Shown: piece after piece, positions 62,322 to 64,000 of the stretch
How the letters are laid out: the number at the start of each line of letters is the position of its first letter
Position numbering within the stretch: the stretch's first letter is position 1
Assembly (NCBI GenBank): GCA_017622875.1
Contig: JAGAQG010000052.1
Span: forward strand, 56,428-120,427
Length of the DNA: 64,000 bases
Direction: 5' to 3'
Origin: Lachnospiraceae bacterium
Lineage (GTDB): Bacteria; Bacillota; Clostridia; Lachnospirales; Lachnospiraceae
The notes under the pieces: generated by a model
What the model saw: only the letters and a program-made list of their open reading frames with translations
What the model was told of the DNA's origin: nothing
Databases searched by the model: none
Translations under genes and position numbers: made by a program

Positions 62322-63782
62322 ATGAAACGATCCTTTCGCAGGCAGTTGACGATGATTTTTACAGCGGTCATGGCCGGAACTTTATTGCTGATTTTTTTCA
62401 GCGGTGCTGTATTTTTGGAAAAATATTATATTGTAGACAAAAAGAATCAGGTCATGGAAGCGTATGAAAAATTTAATACAGCTGCCACGGAAGGGACAAT
62501 GGACACAGAAGAGTTTAAGGAAAGTCTTCAAAGCTTCAGTATGACGGACAATATTTCTGTCATTATTATGGGAACTGACGGAAAGGTTAGATTATATTCT
62601 ACCCGTGACAGTGAGAGATTGAAATTTCAGCTTTGGAACTATATCCTTGATAGGGAGTCTGTGGAAATGACAAAAATTCTTGAGGAGACTCCGGAATATG
62701 TCATCCGTCAGAGTCGTGACCATATGGTGGGTATGGAGTATCTGGAAATGATTGGAACACTGGACAGCGGCGATTATTTTATTATGAGATCTCCATTGGA
62801 AAGTATTCGAGACAGTGTAATGCTGTCGAACAAATTTTATATTGGTATTGGAATTGCAGCAATTGTTATCAGTGCGATTATTATTTATTTGTTCAGCCGA
62901 AAGGTGACAAAACCAGTCATGGAGCTGGCTGATATTTCAAAACGAATGACAGCCCTTGATTTTGATGCAAAATTCGAATCCAAAGGAGAGAATGAAATTG
63001 ATGTGCTGGGAGAACACATGAATCAGCTTTCCGAGGCACTGGAAAAAACAATTTCTGAATTAAAGACAGCAAATAATGAACTTCGAAGAGATATTGAACA
63101 GAAAGAAAAAATCGATCAGATGCGAAAAGAATTTCTGTCCAATGTTTCTCACGAGTTGAAAACTCCCCTGGCATTGATTCAGGGATATGCGGAAGGATTA
63201 AAAGATGGTATCAGCGAAGACCCAGAAAGCAGGGAATATTACTGTGAGGTCATTATTGACGAAGCACAGAAAATGAATACCATGGTAAAGAAGCTTCTAA
63301 CTTTAAATGAGGTAGAGTTTGGTCAGGATACCGTTTCTATGGAACGATTTAATGTTGCTGAGCTGATTGAAGGTGTAGCTCAGTCGTGCTCGCTGCTCGT
63401 ACAGCAAAAGGAAGGAAAGCTTCGATTGAAAGTGGAAAATCCACTCTATGTATGGAGTGATGAACTTAAAATAGAAGAAGTTCTTACTAATTATATAAGT
63501 AATGCGTGCAATCATTTGGATTGTGAGCGTATTATTGAGATTAAAGCAGAACAAAAGGAGGGTAAGGTACGTATCAGTGTATTTAATACTGGAAAACAGA
63601 TTCCAGAAGAGGATATGGAACGTATCTGGGAAAAATTCTATAAGGTTGATAAGGCGCATACCAGAGAGTATGGCGGCAGTGGCATAGGGCTTTCGATTGT
63701 AAAGGCGATTATGGAATCGGTCAATGGTTCTTATGGTGTAAAAAATTACATGAATGGTGTAGAATTTTGGTTTGAACTTTGA
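62322..63782 (+). CDS. Sensor histidine kinase, OmpR-partner type
   Basis: A 486-residue membrane kinase: helix 1 (about 9-30), extracellular domain (about 31-170), helix 2 (about 171-191), HAMP linker, HisKA with His277 (LSNVSHELKTPLALIQGY), and the ATPase domain with NYISNAC, FNTGKQIPEED and GGSGIGLSIVKAI. It starts 25 bases after copA with GAGG eight bases before ATG 62322. No regulator gene follows; the orphan OmpR-type regulator at 54532 is a candidate partner. Confidence 0.92.
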   Translation: MKRSFRRQLTMIFTAVMAGTLLLIFFSGAVFLEKYYIVDKKNQVMEAYEKFNTAATEGTMDTEEFKESLQSFSMTDNISVIIMGTDGKVRLYSTRDSERLKFQLWNYILDRESVEMTKILEETPEYVIRQSRDHMVGMEYLEMIGTLDSGDYFIMRSPLESIRDSVMLSNKFYIGIGIAAIVISAIIIYLFSRKVTKPVMELADISKRMTALDFDAKFESKGENEIDVLGEHMNQLSEALEKTISELKTANNELRRDIEQKEKIDQMRKEFLSNVSHELKTPLALIQGYAEGLKDGISEDPESREYYCEVIIDEAQKMNTMVKKLLTLNEVEFGQDTVSMERFNVAELIEGVAQSCSLLVQQKEGKLRLKVENPLYVWSDELKIEEVLTNYISNACNHLDCERIIEIKAEQKEGKVRISVFNTGKQIPEEDMERIWEKFYKVDKAHTREYGGSGIGLSIVKAIMESVNGSYGVKNYMNGVEFWFEL

Positions 63783-63816
63783 TAAAAAAACATTATAAAA
63801 ATTTTAAAAAAAGTTG

Positions 63817-63845
63817 TTGACAAATAAAAAAGCACATGATAATAT
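63817..63845 (+). promoter_or_regulatory. Strong promoter at the window end (rRNA-operon-like)
   Basis: Consensus TTGACA (63817-63822) and TAATAT (63840-63845) with a 17-base spacer, following an A-rich upstream tract. It reads out of the window. Confidence 0.8.
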
Positions 63846-63852
63846 ATCAGAG

Positions 63853-64000
63853 TTGCTGGTGAACAGCACAAAACAAAATGAACATTGATAACTAAACAGT
63901 ATAACATGCAAAGTTCTTTAAGAACATATGCAAACCTTGAAATTCTTTAATGAGTAATGTCTGGAAAGACAGTCCGAGAGGACAGAAATTCAAGAGAACA
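63853..64000 (+). other. Structured untranslated leader, probably of a 16S rRNA operon
   Basis: No open frame. It holds small hairpins GTTCTT/AAGAAC (63913-63925), GTCT-GGAA-AGAC (63959-63970) and GTCC-GAGA-GGAC (63972-63983), enclosed by CTTGAA (63936-63941) and TTCAAG (63989-63994), and AACATTGATAACTAAACAG. Such leaders occur upstream of 16S rRNA in Clostridia. The 16S gene itself is outside the window, so this is inference. Confidence 0.6.

Overview
The window looks like chromosome of a low- to mid-GC Firmicute, most likely a Lachnospiraceae-type gut Clostridium. Support: rpsP-khpA-rimM-trmD-rplS order, a tmRNA tag ending AYAA, a SpoVB-like flippase, cofactor-independent phosphoglycerate mutase, BlaI/M56 and ABC-F/MATE neighbours, and strong GGAGG ribosome sites. 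The genus cannot be fixed from sequence alone. Gene density is high, most genes read on the + strand, and I saw no phage, transposase, CRISPR array or tRNA gene.

Layout. 1-7.0 kb: translation and export block (3' end of ffh, rpsP, khpA, rimM, trmD, rplS with a leader, two signal peptidase genes flanking rbgA, rnhB, yraN, yfiH). 7.1-10.4 kb: BlaI-type repressor with an M56 sensor protease and a DtxR-type regulator. 10.5-16.9 kb: beta-CASP nuclease, hflX, recA (two LexA-like boxes), recX, rny. 16.9-20.9 kb: small membrane protein, xerD, DAHP synthase, flippase. 21.0-24.2 kb: iscR-iscS-iscU-mnmA, linking Fe-S assembly and tRNA thiolation. 24.3-27.4 kb: AraC regulator divergent from a solute-binding protein without signal peptide, then a PHP phosphatase. 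27.6-33.7 kb: glycolysis gap, pgk, tpiA, gpmI, eno. 33.8-38.3 kb: glf, secG, then the rescue/decay set rnr-smpB-ssrA. 38.3-46.3 kb: ABC-F, MATE, and a TetR-controlled MMPL transporter with a repeat-rich secreted partner. 46.4-52.9 kb: 38-residue membrane peptide gene, ECF-like sigma factor with a membrane beta-propeller protein, ccdA/tlpA-like redox pair, oxidoreductase and M24-family protein. 53-59.1 kb: dicarboxylate/amino-acid symporter, orphan response regulator, MATE, phosphoesterase, HAD phosphatase. 59.3-63.8 kb: csoR-copA-histidine kinase copper operon. The last 200 bases are a strong promoter and structured leader resembling the start of an rRNA operon.

Most interesting signals: (i) two terminator-like hairpins of matching architecture, before eno and before the 16942 ORF, whose 3' arm holds the ribosome-binding site of the next gene; (ii) an in-frame internal ribosome site and ATG inside copA that would release a 69-residue CopZ-like copper chaperone; (iii) the leaderless solute-binding protein paired with an AraC regulator and AGCAATAT repeats; (iv) the sigma/beta-propeller pair with an ECF-like autogenous promoter; (v) the 38-codon membrane peptide whose promoter is bracketed by two perfect palindromes; (vi) an M24-family protein lacking the metal-binding aspartates.
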